Positions 51,947 to 60,836 of a stretch of DNA of 64,000 bases are shown one piece after another. Numbering within the stretch: position 1 is the stretch's first letter; the number at the start of each line of letters is the position of its first letter. Under the pieces are notes generated by a model. The model was not told where the DNA came from. It was given only the letters and a program-made list of their open reading frames with translations, and ran no database searches. The position numbers and the translations under genes are program-made. The DNA comes from an uncultured Lachnospiraceae bacterium (lineage in GTDB: Bacteria > Bacillota > Clostridia > Lachnospirales > Lachnospiraceae), in the NCBI GenBank assembly GCA_934352055.1, contig CAKRJY010000003.1:206098-270097 (forward strand). Reading direction: 5' to 3'.

Positions 51947-53267
51947 CTAAATGAATATATGGTGCCTCCGCATTGTTCTCTGTAAACGAACTGCTTGTTG
52001 TATCCTGTGGTGTAATTTCTCCCAGATGATACTTTGCTAACAATTCCTGCATACGATTTGCCTGATTTGACAATTCAATACTAGCGGCTGCACACTGCTC
52101 ACTTGTAGCTGAATTGTTTTGTACGACCTGTGACACCTGATCAATTGCCTGATTAATCTGTGCAATTGCTGTTGCCTGATAATTAGACGCTTCTGAAATG
52201 CCAAGGATAATACCTTCACTTTCTTCCACTGCATTTGTAATCTCAGCAAGTGCTGCTGCTGTCTCAGATGCAATGGTAGAGCCTGCATTCACTTTATGAA
52301 TGGAATCTTCAATCAGTTCTGCTGTCTCAGATGCTGCTGTTGCACTCTTTGCTGCAAGATTTCTAACTTCCTCCGCCACTACAGCAAATCCTTTTCCTGC
52401 TTCACCAGCTCTTGCTGCTTCTACTGCAGCATTAAGTGCCAGTATATTGGTCTGGAATGCAATATCATCAATTACCTTAATAATCTTAGAAATGCTTTCT
52501 GATGCATCATTGATATCGCGCATAGCATTCATCATCTCGCTCATCTGGTCATTGCCCTTATGCACATTATCTAAAGCATGTTCTACCAATTCAGCAGCAT
52601 TAGATGCTTCTTTTGCATTATCTTTTGTTTTGCCTGCCACATCACTGATTGATGCTGTGATTTCTTCAATTGCACTGGCCTGTTCAGTAGAGCCCTGGGC
52701 CAAAGCCTCTGATGCATTTGCTACTTCTGAAGAACTCGTCGATACCTGCATTGCTGCATCTGTAATATTAGACATTGTCATATGATTCTTATCTACCATA
52801 TTTTTCAACGCAATACCAAGTGTATCTTTTTCGGAAGACGGATTAACGTCAATAACAAGATTACCTCCTGCTACTTCTTCTGCTATTTGTGATTCATAGC
52901 GTGTATTATCTATAACCATCTGGAATGCATCTACTAAATCTCCAAACTCGTCATTACGTCTTTTCTTTAACGTAACATCTACATTGCCTCTGGCAATCTC
53001 TTTTGCCGCTACATTTAAACTTTCCAGTGAAATACGGATATTTTTTGTTACGATAATGCAAATTCCTGTAATCACGCCAAGACAAATGACCATTTCAAAA
53101 AACATAAATATATGGAACGACTGTAAACGCTGATCCGACATTAGTCCTTGTTGTGCTGTTTCGATTGTCAGGTAGGAAAATACCTGCGTAATAATCAAAA
53201 GAACCTGTGGAACAAAGAATGCCCATATAAGTAATGTGTGTACCTTGATTGCTTTTTTCTCTTTCAT
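51924..53267 (-). CDS. Methyl-accepting chemotaxis protein without a ligand domain
   Basis: Chemoreceptor of 447 residues. Two membrane helices (about 10-34 and 53-75) are joined by an external loop of only about 18 residues, so there is no conventional periplasmic sensor domain. HAMP-type helices follow (about 76-170), then the signalling hairpin with the conserved tip IDDIAFQTNILALNAAVEAA and GFAVVAEEVRNLA. It probably senses a membrane or internal signal, or a partner protein. It overlaps the next gene and follows cheW by one base. Confidence 0.9.
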   Translation of the reverse strand: MKEKKAIKVHTLLIWAFFVPQVLLIITQVFSYLTIETAQQGLMSDQRLQSFHIFMFFEMVICLGVITGICIIVTKNIRISLESLNVAAKEIARGNVDVTLKKRRNDEFGDLVDAFQMVIDNTRYESQIAEEVAGGNLVIDVNPSSEKDTLGIALKNMVDKNHMTMSNITDAAMQVSTSSSEVANASEALAQGSTEQASAIEEITASISDVAGKTKDNAKEASNAAELVEHALDNVHKGNDQMSEMMNAMRDINDASESISKIIKVIDDIAFQTNILALNAAVEAARAGEAGKGFAVVAEEVRNLAAKSATAASETAELIEDSIHKVNAGSTIASETAAALAEITNAVEESEGIILGISEASNYQATAIAQINQAIDQVSQVVQNNSATSEQCAAASIELSNQANRMQELLAKYHLGEITPQDTTSSSFTENNAEAPYIHLDDGFGKY

Positions 53268-53268
53268 G

Positions 53269-53772
53269 TTACTCTTCTCCTTCTAGAATTTCATCTTCGT
53301 TATTCAAATGTCCCACCACTGCCACATCTTCGTCACCAAGCAATTTAGCAGGATCTAACAACAGCTTAACATCATTTCCGACTTTCCCAATACCGGACAC
53401 AAAACTATTTTTGGCATTATCGCTTTTTCCCACGGAAGGTGAAGGCAGGATATTTTCTGCCGGTATCTCTACGACTTCAGCTATTTTTTCTACTATCAGC
53501 CCTACCACCATCTGTTCAAATTGAATTACAATAATACAAGTTCTGTCTGTATAAGGAATCGGTTCCTGGTGGAACCGCAATCTCACATCAACCACCGGTA
53601 TAATTTTTCCTCGCAGGTTAATCAGCCCCTTGACATAATCCGCGCTTTCCGGAATCTCTGTTATTTCCTGAAAAACAATGATTTCATTGACATATTCAAT
53701 CTTGAGACCAAAATACTCATTTCCCGATTGAAATGTCACATATTTATCTTTTTGTGTGTCAAACTCACTCAT
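53269..53772 (-). CDS. cheW: Chemotaxis coupling protein CheW
   Basis: Scaffold linking chemoreceptors to CheA. The 167 residues form the two-barrel CheW domain: YVTFQSGNEYFGLKIEYVNE at the start, VKGLINLRGKIIPVVDVRLR in the middle and VGLIVEKIAEVVEIPAENI after it. Length is slightly above the typical 150 because of an acidic C-terminal tail (NNEDEILEGEE). It lies 13 bases downstream of cheA and 1 base upstream of the receptor gene. Confidence 0.95.
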   Translation of the reverse strand: MSEFDTQKDKYVTFQSGNEYFGLKIEYVNEIIVFQEITEIPESADYVKGLINLRGKIIPVVDVRLRFHQEPIPYTDRTCIIVIQFEQMVVGLIVEKIAEVVEIPAENILPSPSVGKSDNAKNSFVSGIGKVGNDVKLLLDPAKLLGDEDVAVVGHLNNEDEILEGEE

Positions 53773-53785
53773 GTTTCGTCCTTTC

Positions 53786-55930
53786 CTAATACCCCATCAA
53801 TCCGGCCGCATCCAAAATCAATGCAATGCTTCCATCTCCCAGTTGTGTACAACCGGACAGACCTTTGACTTTCTTGATATATTCCGGAATCGGCTTCACG
53901 ACAATTTCCTGCTTTCCGACCAATCGGTCTACAAAGAGGCAAACAACATTTCCTTCCAATTCTACAAGAACCATCATACCATTTTCTATCTTTGTCTCAT
54001 AGTCATGTAATTCGTAAAAATCTCCCAGACGGATAACCGGATAACATGCACCACGAATCATAACAGACTCTGTACCATCCGGCTCATGAATCAGCATATT
54101 CTCTGTCACATGTACGAATTCACGTACTGCACCGGTTTCCATAACAAATGCAGAATCCCCTACATCCATAACAATGCCATCTATGATTGCCAGTGTCAAT
54201 GGAATTTTAAGATTCATTGTACTGCCTTCGCCCGGTATACTATCAATTTCCAGCGTTCCACCAATCTTTTGTAAGTTGGAAACCACTACATCCATTCCTA
54301 CACCACGACCAGAAAACTCCGTCACTTTTTTGTTGGTTGAAAATCCCGGTAACGTAATAAATTGATATACTTCCTTATCTGAATAACTGCTTTCTGCCCT
54401 TCCCGATTCAAGCAATCCCTGTTGTCTTGCCTTTGCCATAATCTGGCTGCGGTCTAAGCCTTTACCATTATCTGCAACAGATATCCATACCTTGCCGGAC
54501 TCCGTTTTCGCCGATAACGTCACCTTTGCTTTTTCCTTTTTGCCACTGGCCTGGCGCTCTTCATTCGACTCAATGCCATGATCCATCGAATTACGTACCA
54601 GATGCATTAACGGATCAGAAATGTGTTCAATAATATTTTTATCTACTTCCGTTGTATCTCCCATCATTTCAAATGTAACGTCTTTTCCTAATTTACGTGA
54701 CATTTCAAAAACAATACGGTTCATCTTCTGGAATGTATTGGTAAGCGGAACCATACGCATACTCATAATAACATTCTGCAGATCTGTTGAAATCTTTTTC
54801 ATCTGTCCGGCTGCCTTGTTAAAATTATCAAGGTTAAGACCCGGAACTTTCAAATCCGGATTTTGTAAAACTACCGATTGCGAAATGACCAATTCCCCAA
54901 TCAGATCCATCAGCTGATCCATTTTTGCAATATCAACGCTGATAAAAGCTGCCTTGTCTTTTTTCGCCGGGCGATCTTTTGCCAAATTCTTGGCTTTTCC
55001 CGGTTCCTTCGAGGCAATAACAAAATCACCCGGTGCAATCTTCTTCTTTGCCGCCGCTTCGTCTTCTTTTGCATCCGCACGTTTTTCTATCTCTTCCACG
55101 GAGGAATCCAGATCAATCAAAATCTGAGAGCCTTCTGCCTCAAATCCCAGTTGAAATTCCTGTGCACTGCATGCATAGACCTCGACTTTTGTCAGATCAT
55201 ATCCAGGTTGTACGATTTCCCGAATGTCTTCCTCGGTCGCATCTGTCTTAATTAAAATCTTAAAACCATTTTTTATGATTTCCTCTGAAATCGCTTCATT
55301 TGTCAGAATATCTTCCGGAGAATACAAAATATCTTTTGCAATCTTCTTTAGGGCAAATACCGTTTTGTACGCATGCATATTCGCCATCTGAATTTCAGGA
55401 TTATAGGTCAGGTAAATTCGGAAAAAATGACTATTCCCGCCCGTTTCCGGTGCAATATAAAACTGTTTTGGCCCGTCATCTTTTACAGGCTGTTCTGCCT
55501 TCTTTGCCTCTTTTGAATCTTCGCCTTTTATTTTGTGTAAAAAGGCATCCAACTGTTCCACTAACTCAGTTGCATCCCCATCTGCATCTTCCCCATCCGA
55601 AAGCTTATCCATCTCGCCCATAATAAAATCAGCAACATCCAACACAAGTGCCACTAGTTCTACATGTGGAACTGTAGTCGGATGTGATTCCCTGATAAAA
55701 TAGAAAACATCTTCTAATTTGTGCGATACTTTCGTAATCTCATCGAACATCATAATGCCGGATGAACCCTTGATTGTATGCATCGTACGAAAGATCTCGT
55801 TGATGCTATCCTCATCAAAGCCATCCGCATCTTTTTGCTCCATGACAATATTCTGCAGATTCTCCAGAAGTTGTTGGTTTTCAAATAAATAAACACTGAG
55901 CATATCGCCAGTATTAAATTCGTCTGCCAT
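53786..55930 (-). CDS. cheA: Chemotaxis histidine kinase CheA
   Basis: Central kinase of the operon, 714 residues in five domains: P1 Hpt with H51 (TMHTIKGSSGIMM), a P2-like response-regulator binding region (about 165-270), P3 dimerisation (about 325-385, DLIGELVISQSVV), P4 ATPase with LVRNSMDHGIE (N-box), DNGKGLD and GRGVGMDVV, and the P5 CheW-like domain. All catalytic elements are present. It phosphorylates CheY and CheB. It follows the cheY gene by 13 bases. Confidence 0.96.
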   Translation of the reverse strand: MADEFNTGDMLSVYLFENQQLLENLQNIVMEQKDADGFDEDSINEIFRTMHTIKGSSGIMMFDEITKVSHKLEDVFYFIRESHPTTVPHVELVALVLDVADFIMGEMDKLSDGEDADGDATELVEQLDAFLHKIKGEDSKEAKKAEQPVKDDGPKQFYIAPETGGNSHFFRIYLTYNPEIQMANMHAYKTVFALKKIAKDILYSPEDILTNEAISEEIIKNGFKILIKTDATEEDIREIVQPGYDLTKVEVYACSAQEFQLGFEAEGSQILIDLDSSVEEIEKRADAKEDEAAAKKKIAPGDFVIASKEPGKAKNLAKDRPAKKDKAAFISVDIAKMDQLMDLIGELVISQSVVLQNPDLKVPGLNLDNFNKAAGQMKKISTDLQNVIMSMRMVPLTNTFQKMNRIVFEMSRKLGKDVTFEMMGDTTEVDKNIIEHISDPLMHLVRNSMDHGIESNEERQASGKKEKAKVTLSAKTESGKVWISVADNGKGLDRSQIMAKARQQGLLESGRAESSYSDKEVYQFITLPGFSTNKKVTEFSGRGVGMDVVVSNLQKIGGTLEIDSIPGEGSTMNLKIPLTLAIIDGIVMDVGDSAFVMETGAVREFVHVTENMLIHEPDGTESVMIRGACYPVIRLGDFYELHDYETKIENGMMVLVELEGNVVCLFVDRLVGKQEIVVKPIPEYIKKVKGLSGCTQLGDGSIALILDAAGLMGY

Positions 55931-55943
55931 GAATAACTCCTTT

Positions 55944-56336
55944 CTAAATCAAACCTAATTTCTTTAATGCCTGATCGAATTTTTCCTTATTGATTGGTTT
56001 TCCAGAATACACACTGCATCCCAGATCAAATGCCATTTTTACATTTTCTTCATCATTTAAGGCGGTTGTCATAATGACTTTTATCTGATCATCTTCTGAA
56101 ATACCATGATCCCGTTCCAAATCACGAATACTACGCAGAACCTGATACCCATCCATCACCGGCATCATAATATCCAGGCAAGCCAGATCATAAGGTTCTC
56201 CATCTTCCAATGCCATCAAATATGCATCTACGGCTTCCATACCATCCACAGCCGCATCACATTCCCCATAATTGGATAGAAAGTTCATCATGAATTTACG
56301 TGTAACAAAATCATCTTCTGCTAATAAAATTCTCAT
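55944..56336 (-). CDS. cheY: Chemotaxis response regulator (CheY-like)
   Basis: A 130-residue single receiver domain: acidic pair in LLAEDDFVTR, phospho-Asp in LACLDIMMPVMDG, Thr in VIMTTA and Lys in SGKPI. Between the strands, an insertion (LEDGEPY and ERDHGISED) makes it a little longer than enteric CheY. As the only stand-alone receiver in the operon it is the best candidate for the motor-directed output of CheA. Confidence 0.9.
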   Translation of the reverse strand: MRILLAEDDFVTRKFMMNFLSNYGECDAAVDGMEAVDAYLMALEDGEPYDLACLDIMMPVMDGYQVLRSIRDLERDHGISEDDQIKVIMTTALNDEENVKMAFDLGCSVYSGKPINKEKFDQALKKLGLI

Positions 56337-56352
56337 ATTCTACCTTGTCTCC

Positions 56353-57384
56353 TTATCCCTTATTTATAACATAATAAATCTTTTTTGCAATTTCAGGAAG
56401 CTTTTCCTGGTATTCCACAGCTCCAAGTTCATATGCTACCTTTGGCATGCCATAAACAACACACGTTGTCTCATCCTGTCCTATGGTATGTGAACCTGCA
56501 TTTCGCATCTCCAATAAACCCTTCGCACCATCGCCGCCCATGCCTGTCAAAAGCACACCCAGGGCATTCCCATTCGCATGCTTTGCCACCGATGAAAACA
56601 ACACATCCACTGATGGACAATGTCCGTTCACCTTCGGAGCCATTTTTAATACTATTTTATACGTATTGCCCTGGCGAATCAACTCCATATGTCGATCGCC
56701 TCCCGGCGCAAGTAAAACTAACCCCGGACGAACAATATCTCCGTTTTTTGCCTCACGTACTTCCAGTTCACATCGTTCATTCAAACGATTGGCATATAAT
56801 TCCGTAAAACCTGCTGGCATATGCTGCACCACTACAATTCCCGGAACATCCTTATGTAAATTCTGCAAAACCTCTGCTATTGCTTCTGTTCCACCAGTAG
56901 ACGCTCCAATGGCAATTAAGTCGCATTTTCCGAATGTTTTCTGAACCTGTAATGCATTTATATTTTCAGTATTTTTTCTTCTTCTATGTACTCTTGCAAT
57001 TGATGCAATTTTGATCTTGACTGGAAGTTCTGCCCGAATAAATTCTTCTATCTCCTTGCGATTGCTCACAGTTGGTTTCGCAACAAATTCAACCGCTCCT
57101 GCGTTCATTGCATCAAAAACTCTGTCACTCAAAGAACTAATCATCACAACAGGCAGTGGATATTGTGGCATTAATTTCTGTAGGAATTCAATCCCATCCA
57201 TACGTGGCATTTCAATATCAAGTGTCATCACATCTGGCTGATATTTTAGAATCATATCTCTTGCTTCAAACGGATCTCTTGCTGCAGCCACGACCTCGAT
57301 GCCATCATCCTTATTCAAATTTTGGACAAGTAGCTCCCGAAACAACATGGAATCTTCCACTACCAACACCTTAATTTTTCTCAC
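56353..57384 (-). CDS. cheB: Chemotaxis methylesterase CheB
   Basis: Demethylates and deamidates chemoreceptors for adaptation. 343 residues: receiver domain with D56 (TLDIEMPRMDG) and the C-terminal esterase with its triad Ser in AIGASTGGTEAI, His in VVQHMPAGFT and Asp in TGMGGDGAKGL. Starts with GTG, 7 bases after AGAGGAG. It is paired with the cheR methyltransferase gene immediately upstream. Confidence 0.96.
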   Translation of the reverse strand: MRKIKVLVVEDSMLFRELLVQNLNKDDGIEVVAAARDPFEARDMILKYQPDVMTLDIEMPRMDGIEFLQKLMPQYPLPVVMISSLSDRVFDAMNAGAVEFVAKPTVSNRKEIEEFIRAELPVKIKIASIARVHRRRKNTENINALQVQKTFGKCDLIAIGASTGGTEAIAEVLQNLHKDVPGIVVVQHMPAGFTELYANRLNERCELEVREAKNGDIVRPGLVLLAPGGDRHMELIRQGNTYKIVLKMAPKVNGHCPSVDVLFSSVAKHANGNALGVLLTGMGGDGAKGLLEMRNAGSHTIGQDETTCVVYGMPKVAYELGAVEYQEKLPEIAKKIYYVINKG

Positions 57385-57398
57385 AATACAGCTCCTCT

Positions 57399-58208
57399 CT
57401 ACTTCCGAAAAATCGATGGCTGTATCATTTGAAATGGTGCTACCGAACGATCTATCGTCTCCGTTCTTCCTATAAATAAATATCCGCCTGGCTCCATACT
57501 CTGATAAACCTTACGAATCAATTCCTGTTTTGTCTTACTGTCAAAATAAATCATAACATTTCGTAAAAATACTACATGAAACTTTCGCTTAAATAAAAAA
57601 GGACTCATCAGGTTAAAACGACGGAATAAAATCTCCTTTTTGATATCATCCGTCACCTGATAATGTTCGTGATCCGGACATTCCTTAAAATACCGTCTTT
57701 TCCACTGTGCCGGAACTGATGCAATCTGTTCTGCTGTATAAATGCCTTTGATTGCCTGTTCTAGTATTTCTGTGGAGATATCCGTTGCAAGAATGGTTGT
57801 ATCCCAATTGACGTGATCCAAACCAAAATAATCTTTTATCAGCATTGCCAACATATATGGTTCCTCACCACTAGAAGCTGCCGCGCACCAAATTCCTAAG
57901 TCCTTCTTTCGAGCCTCTTTTTTTGATAGTTCCGGTAACACCACGCGTGATAAAAACTCCATATGTTCAAATTCACGCATAAAAAAAGTATGATTTGTTG
58001 TCAGCATACCAAGTAAGCGCTTTTCTAGCTGTCCTGTTGGATCTGTTTCCAGCGCATTCATAAATGCATCATAGCTGGTATAACCATGTACCATCACATA
58101 ATTTTCCAAACGCCCCGTCATAATTTCTTTCTTTTTCGACATGTCAATTCCATAATGTAGCTTCACGTAACGGTAAATACGTTGGAATTCCTGTTCTGTC
58201 ATATGCAT
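57399..58208 (-). CDS. cheR: Chemotaxis receptor methyltransferase CheR
   Basis: Methylates glutamates of chemoreceptors with S-adenosylmethionine. The 269 residues contain the N-terminal helical domain, the SAM motif GIWCAAASSGEEPYMLAMLI, ILATDISTEILEQA and NVMIYFDSKTKQELI, all as in CheR. It works with the neighbouring CheB to set receptor methylation. ATG with GAGGGT upstream; a 50-base gap separates it from the HD-GYP-like regulator gene. Confidence 0.96.
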   Translation of the reverse strand: MHMTEQEFQRIYRYVKLHYGIDMSKKKEIMTGRLENYVMVHGYTSYDAFMNALETDPTGQLEKRLLGMLTTNHTFFMREFEHMEFLSRVVLPELSKKEARKKDLGIWCAAASSGEEPYMLAMLIKDYFGLDHVNWDTTILATDISTEILEQAIKGIYTAEQIASVPAQWKRRYFKECPDHEHYQVTDDIKKEILFRRFNLMSPFLFKRKFHVVFLRNVMIYFDSKTKQELIRKVYQSMEPGGYLFIGRTETIDRSVAPFQMIQPSIFRK

Positions 58209-58258
58209 AACTGCGTTACCCTCATTTTCTTTTGTATTTTTCCCATTAAGCCAGCTGA

Positions 58259-59320
58259 TTAAACCAACTGTCGCCGAATCAAAAATAATACCTCATATAA
58301 TTGCGGATTAAATTTTGTTTGTGCTTCTTTTTTCATAATTGCAAATGCTTCTTCTTTTGAAAAAGCATTACGATACGAACGCTCTTCGGTCAATGCACAA
58401 TACGATGTTACAATGTTGACAATCTGTGCCGATAATGGGATTTGCTCGCCAGCAATTCCTGCGGGATATCCCGTTCCATCCCAACTCTCATGATGATATT
58501 TTACAATTTCCTTCGACATCTGTATAAAGTCATTTCCTTCATCTTCTTCTTCGATGCCTTGTAATATGCGTTCCCCCACTTCCGTGTGACGTCGCATGAT
58601 ATATTTCTCTTCTGCCGTTAAACGGTCCGTTTTCTGTAAAATTTCCGTAGGGACTGCCACATTCCCAATATCACAAACCGGAGCTGCAAGTTCAATCGTG
58701 TCAACATACGCATCAGAAATAACATCTGCATACTCTTTCGTCAATTGCATCGCTTCGGCCAGAACACGACAATTTTTGCTGATACGTTCCATATGTTTTT
58801 CATCATAGGCTGCATTCTCACGTGCCACCCGTAGCAACGCATAAAGAACATTCTTCTTTTCCTTCTCTACCCTGCGTAACTGTTCTATTACCGATAACTG
58901 TAATTTGTGATTCATATCCTGTAATTGTCTTGTTGTTTTATACAGTTGCAGGTGAATATTAATTCTAGCTTTAACAATATCTGGTATAAACGGCTTGGTA
59001 ATATAGTCTGCGCCACCACAGGCAAATCCTTGTTTGATATGCTCTGTCTTGTCTAACGCCGAGGAAAAAATGATTGGGATCTCTCTTGTCTGTACATTTT
59101 CCTTAATCCGGCGACACACTTCAAAACCATCCATATCAGGCATCGCAATATCAAGAATCACCAGATCAATTGCCATTCTCTCCATCACTTTAAGTGCCTG
59201 CATTCCATTTTCTGTGAGTACTGGCATATACCCTGCCTGGTGAATAATATCGCGTAGAGAGAAACGATTCGCTTCCACATCATCTACCACCAATATCCTA
59301 GGTATCATTTGTTGCTCCAT
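58259..59320 (-). CDS. Response regulator with a degenerate HD-GYP domain
   Basis: About 353 residues: a receiver domain with intact phospho-D57 (LVILDIAMPDMDG), SSALD and ITKPF, joined by a coiled linker to an HD-GYP-type output domain. That domain keeps H245, the H276-H277 pair and the GYP (DGTGYPAG), but the HD dyad reads C216-D217 (VCDIGN), the usual later Asp positions are T305 and C308, and the Lys of the HDIGK-type motif is Asn. The cyclic-di-GMP hydrolase site is therefore probably lost, while receiver signalling may remain. It could bind the dinucleotide or a protein partner. Start at 59320 with GGGAGG 6 bases upstream. Confidence 0.85.
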   Translation of the reverse strand: MEQQMIPRILVVDDVEANRFSLRDIIHQAGYMPVLTENGMQALKVMERMAIDLVILDIAMPDMDGFEVCRRIKENVQTREIPIIFSSALDKTEHIKQGFACGGADYITKPFIPDIVKARINIHLQLYKTTRQLQDMNHKLQLSVIEQLRRVEKEKKNVLYALLRVARENAAYDEKHMERISKNCRVLAEAMQLTKEYADVISDAYVDTIELAAPVCDIGNVAVPTEILQKTDRLTAEEKYIMRRHTEVGERILQGIEEEDEGNDFIQMSKEIVKYHHESWDGTGYPAGIAGEQIPLSAQIVNIVTSYCALTEERSYRNAFSKEEAFAIMKKEAQTKFNPQLYEVLFLIRRQLV

Positions 59321-59331
59321 CCTCATCCTCC

Positions 59332-60750
59332 CTATATGCTTTTCAGCCTATCTTTTAGTGCCTTATAATGCATATCAACCATATCATAATTTTGTTTCTG
59401 GACTGCCATCTTCAAACGAAGTATGTCATTTTTTATTTCCTGTGGTGCTCCCATGGTCAACTCTCGTACCATTTTTGCAAACTCTTCTGCTTTTTCCCAA
59501 TTGCCCATTTCAACCGAAAGAATCAGTTTATTTAAATCACGTTTTAATTCTTCGTCATTTTCTTTTGTGCCATATTCACGAATCAGATCTGCTCCTGTAC
59601 CTGCTGTAAATTCTAGTAAACTATGTGTCATATTTTGACTCTGCACTGTCGTATTTGAAGTCGCCATTTCCTGTTCCGGTATTTCCACCCAGATTTGAAA
59701 GGAAAACATAGAGCCTTTTCCCTGTGCACTCTCTACATGAATGCTACCATTCATAAGTTCCACAAGCTGTTTACATATATTGAGTCCTAAGCCAGTCCCA
59801 CCATAGCGTCTTGAAATAGACGCATCCACTTGTGAAAAACTTTGAAATAATTTATCCTGATTTTCTTTGCTAATACCTATTCCTGTATCAATCACAAGGA
59901 AAAACAGTTCCATTCTGTTATTGATCTGCGCTGTTTTAACAACTTCTAGCGCAATGGATCCAACTGTTGTAAACTTACATGCATTTGAAAGCAAATTATT
60001 GAGAATTTGTACAATGCGTAACTCATCTCCTATGATTGTCTTTGGTATTTCCGGTGAAATACTCATAGTAAACTGCAATCCTTTTTCTGTTATTTTATTT
60101 TTATGATTTGCCTTGACGTATTCCATCATAGCGCGAAAATCAAATTCACGCTGTTCTAAAGTAAATTTACCCGCTTCGAGCTTTGAGAAATCTAATATAT
60201 TATTGATAATCGCATTCATGTCAGCGCAACCGCGCTCAACCAAAGAGACAATCTGTAACTTCTTCGGATCCTGTTCAAGTTCTTTCAAAGATAATATATT
60301 CCCAAGAATTCCATTCACCGGCGTACGCAACTCATGCGTAATATTTGCAACAAACTCGGATTTGACTTTAGCTGCTGCCTTTGCTTCCTCTCCTACCTGG
60401 TCAATTTTGCGCGTCAGAAATATCTCTTTTGTCCGATCTTTAGCGATACAAATATACCCCTGATTCTCTATATCTATCAGGCGGACACTCACAGGAAAAC
60501 ATGTGCGGTTATAACGATAAATCTCTACTTCCAGATCTTTTTCATGAGATTTTTTGGAATGCAACTGTTCGTTTTCCATAAAAAAAACACCCGGAAATAC
60601 ATCATCTATTGCAACAGTAACTCCCTTGGGATATTCTAAAAGTTCTCTTGCTGTAGCATTACAATATGTAATCTTTCCTGTACAATCGCAAGCAAGAATG
60701 ATATCACTGATCTGATCTATTGATTTTGCAATAATTTCATCCTGTTCCAT
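59332..60750 (-). CDS. PAS-containing histidine kinase with a C-terminal pseudo-Hpt region
   Basis: First gene of the chemotaxis operon, about 472 residues, no membrane helix. A PAS-like N-terminal domain (about 8-105) precedes HisKA with H139 (VANITHELRTPVNG) and HATPase with LLSNACKFT, DTGIGISKEN and GGTGLGLNIC. The final 75 residues look like an Hpt four-helix bundle without its His (NWEKAEEFAKMVRELTMG). It has no receiver domain of its own; the neighbouring regulators are natural partners. The start is MEQDEI at 60750; a 51-codon extension would overlap the upstream gene and skip the promoter. Confidence 0.88.
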   Translation of the reverse strand: MEQDEIIAKSIDQISDIILACDCTGKITYCNATARELLEYPKGVTVAIDDVFPGVFFMENEQLHSKKSHEKDLEVEIYRYNRTCFPVSVRLIDIENQGYICIAKDRTKEIFLTRKIDQVGEEAKAAAKVKSEFVANITHELRTPVNGILGNILSLKELEQDPKKLQIVSLVERGCADMNAIINNILDFSKLEAGKFTLEQREFDFRAMMEYVKANHKNKITEKGLQFTMSISPEIPKTIIGDELRIVQILNNLLSNACKFTTVGSIALEVVKTAQINNRMELFFLVIDTGIGISKENQDKLFQSFSQVDASISRRYGGTGLGLNICKQLVELMNGSIHVESAQGKGSMFSFQIWVEIPEQEMATSNTTVQSQNMTHSLLEFTAGTGADLIREYGTKENDEELKRDLNKLILSVEMGNWEKAEEFAKMVRELTMGAPQEIKNDILRLKMAVQKQNYDMVDMHYKALKDRLKSI

Positions 60751-60781
60751 TTTTCTGTCCCCCACTAATAAACCACTTTCT

Positions 60782-60810
60782 ATTGTAATGAAGTCCCATC
60801 TAAAGTGCAA
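60782..60810 (-). promoter_or_regulatory. Promoter of the chemotaxis operon
   Basis: TTGCAC (60810..60805), 17-base spacer, TACAAT (60787..60782). It lies in the gap between the DNA-metabolism gene and the kinase. It looks like SigA; I see no sigma-28 sequence. Confidence 0.7.
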
Positions 60811-60836
60811 GACAAAGGTAGAATAATGCTGACATT

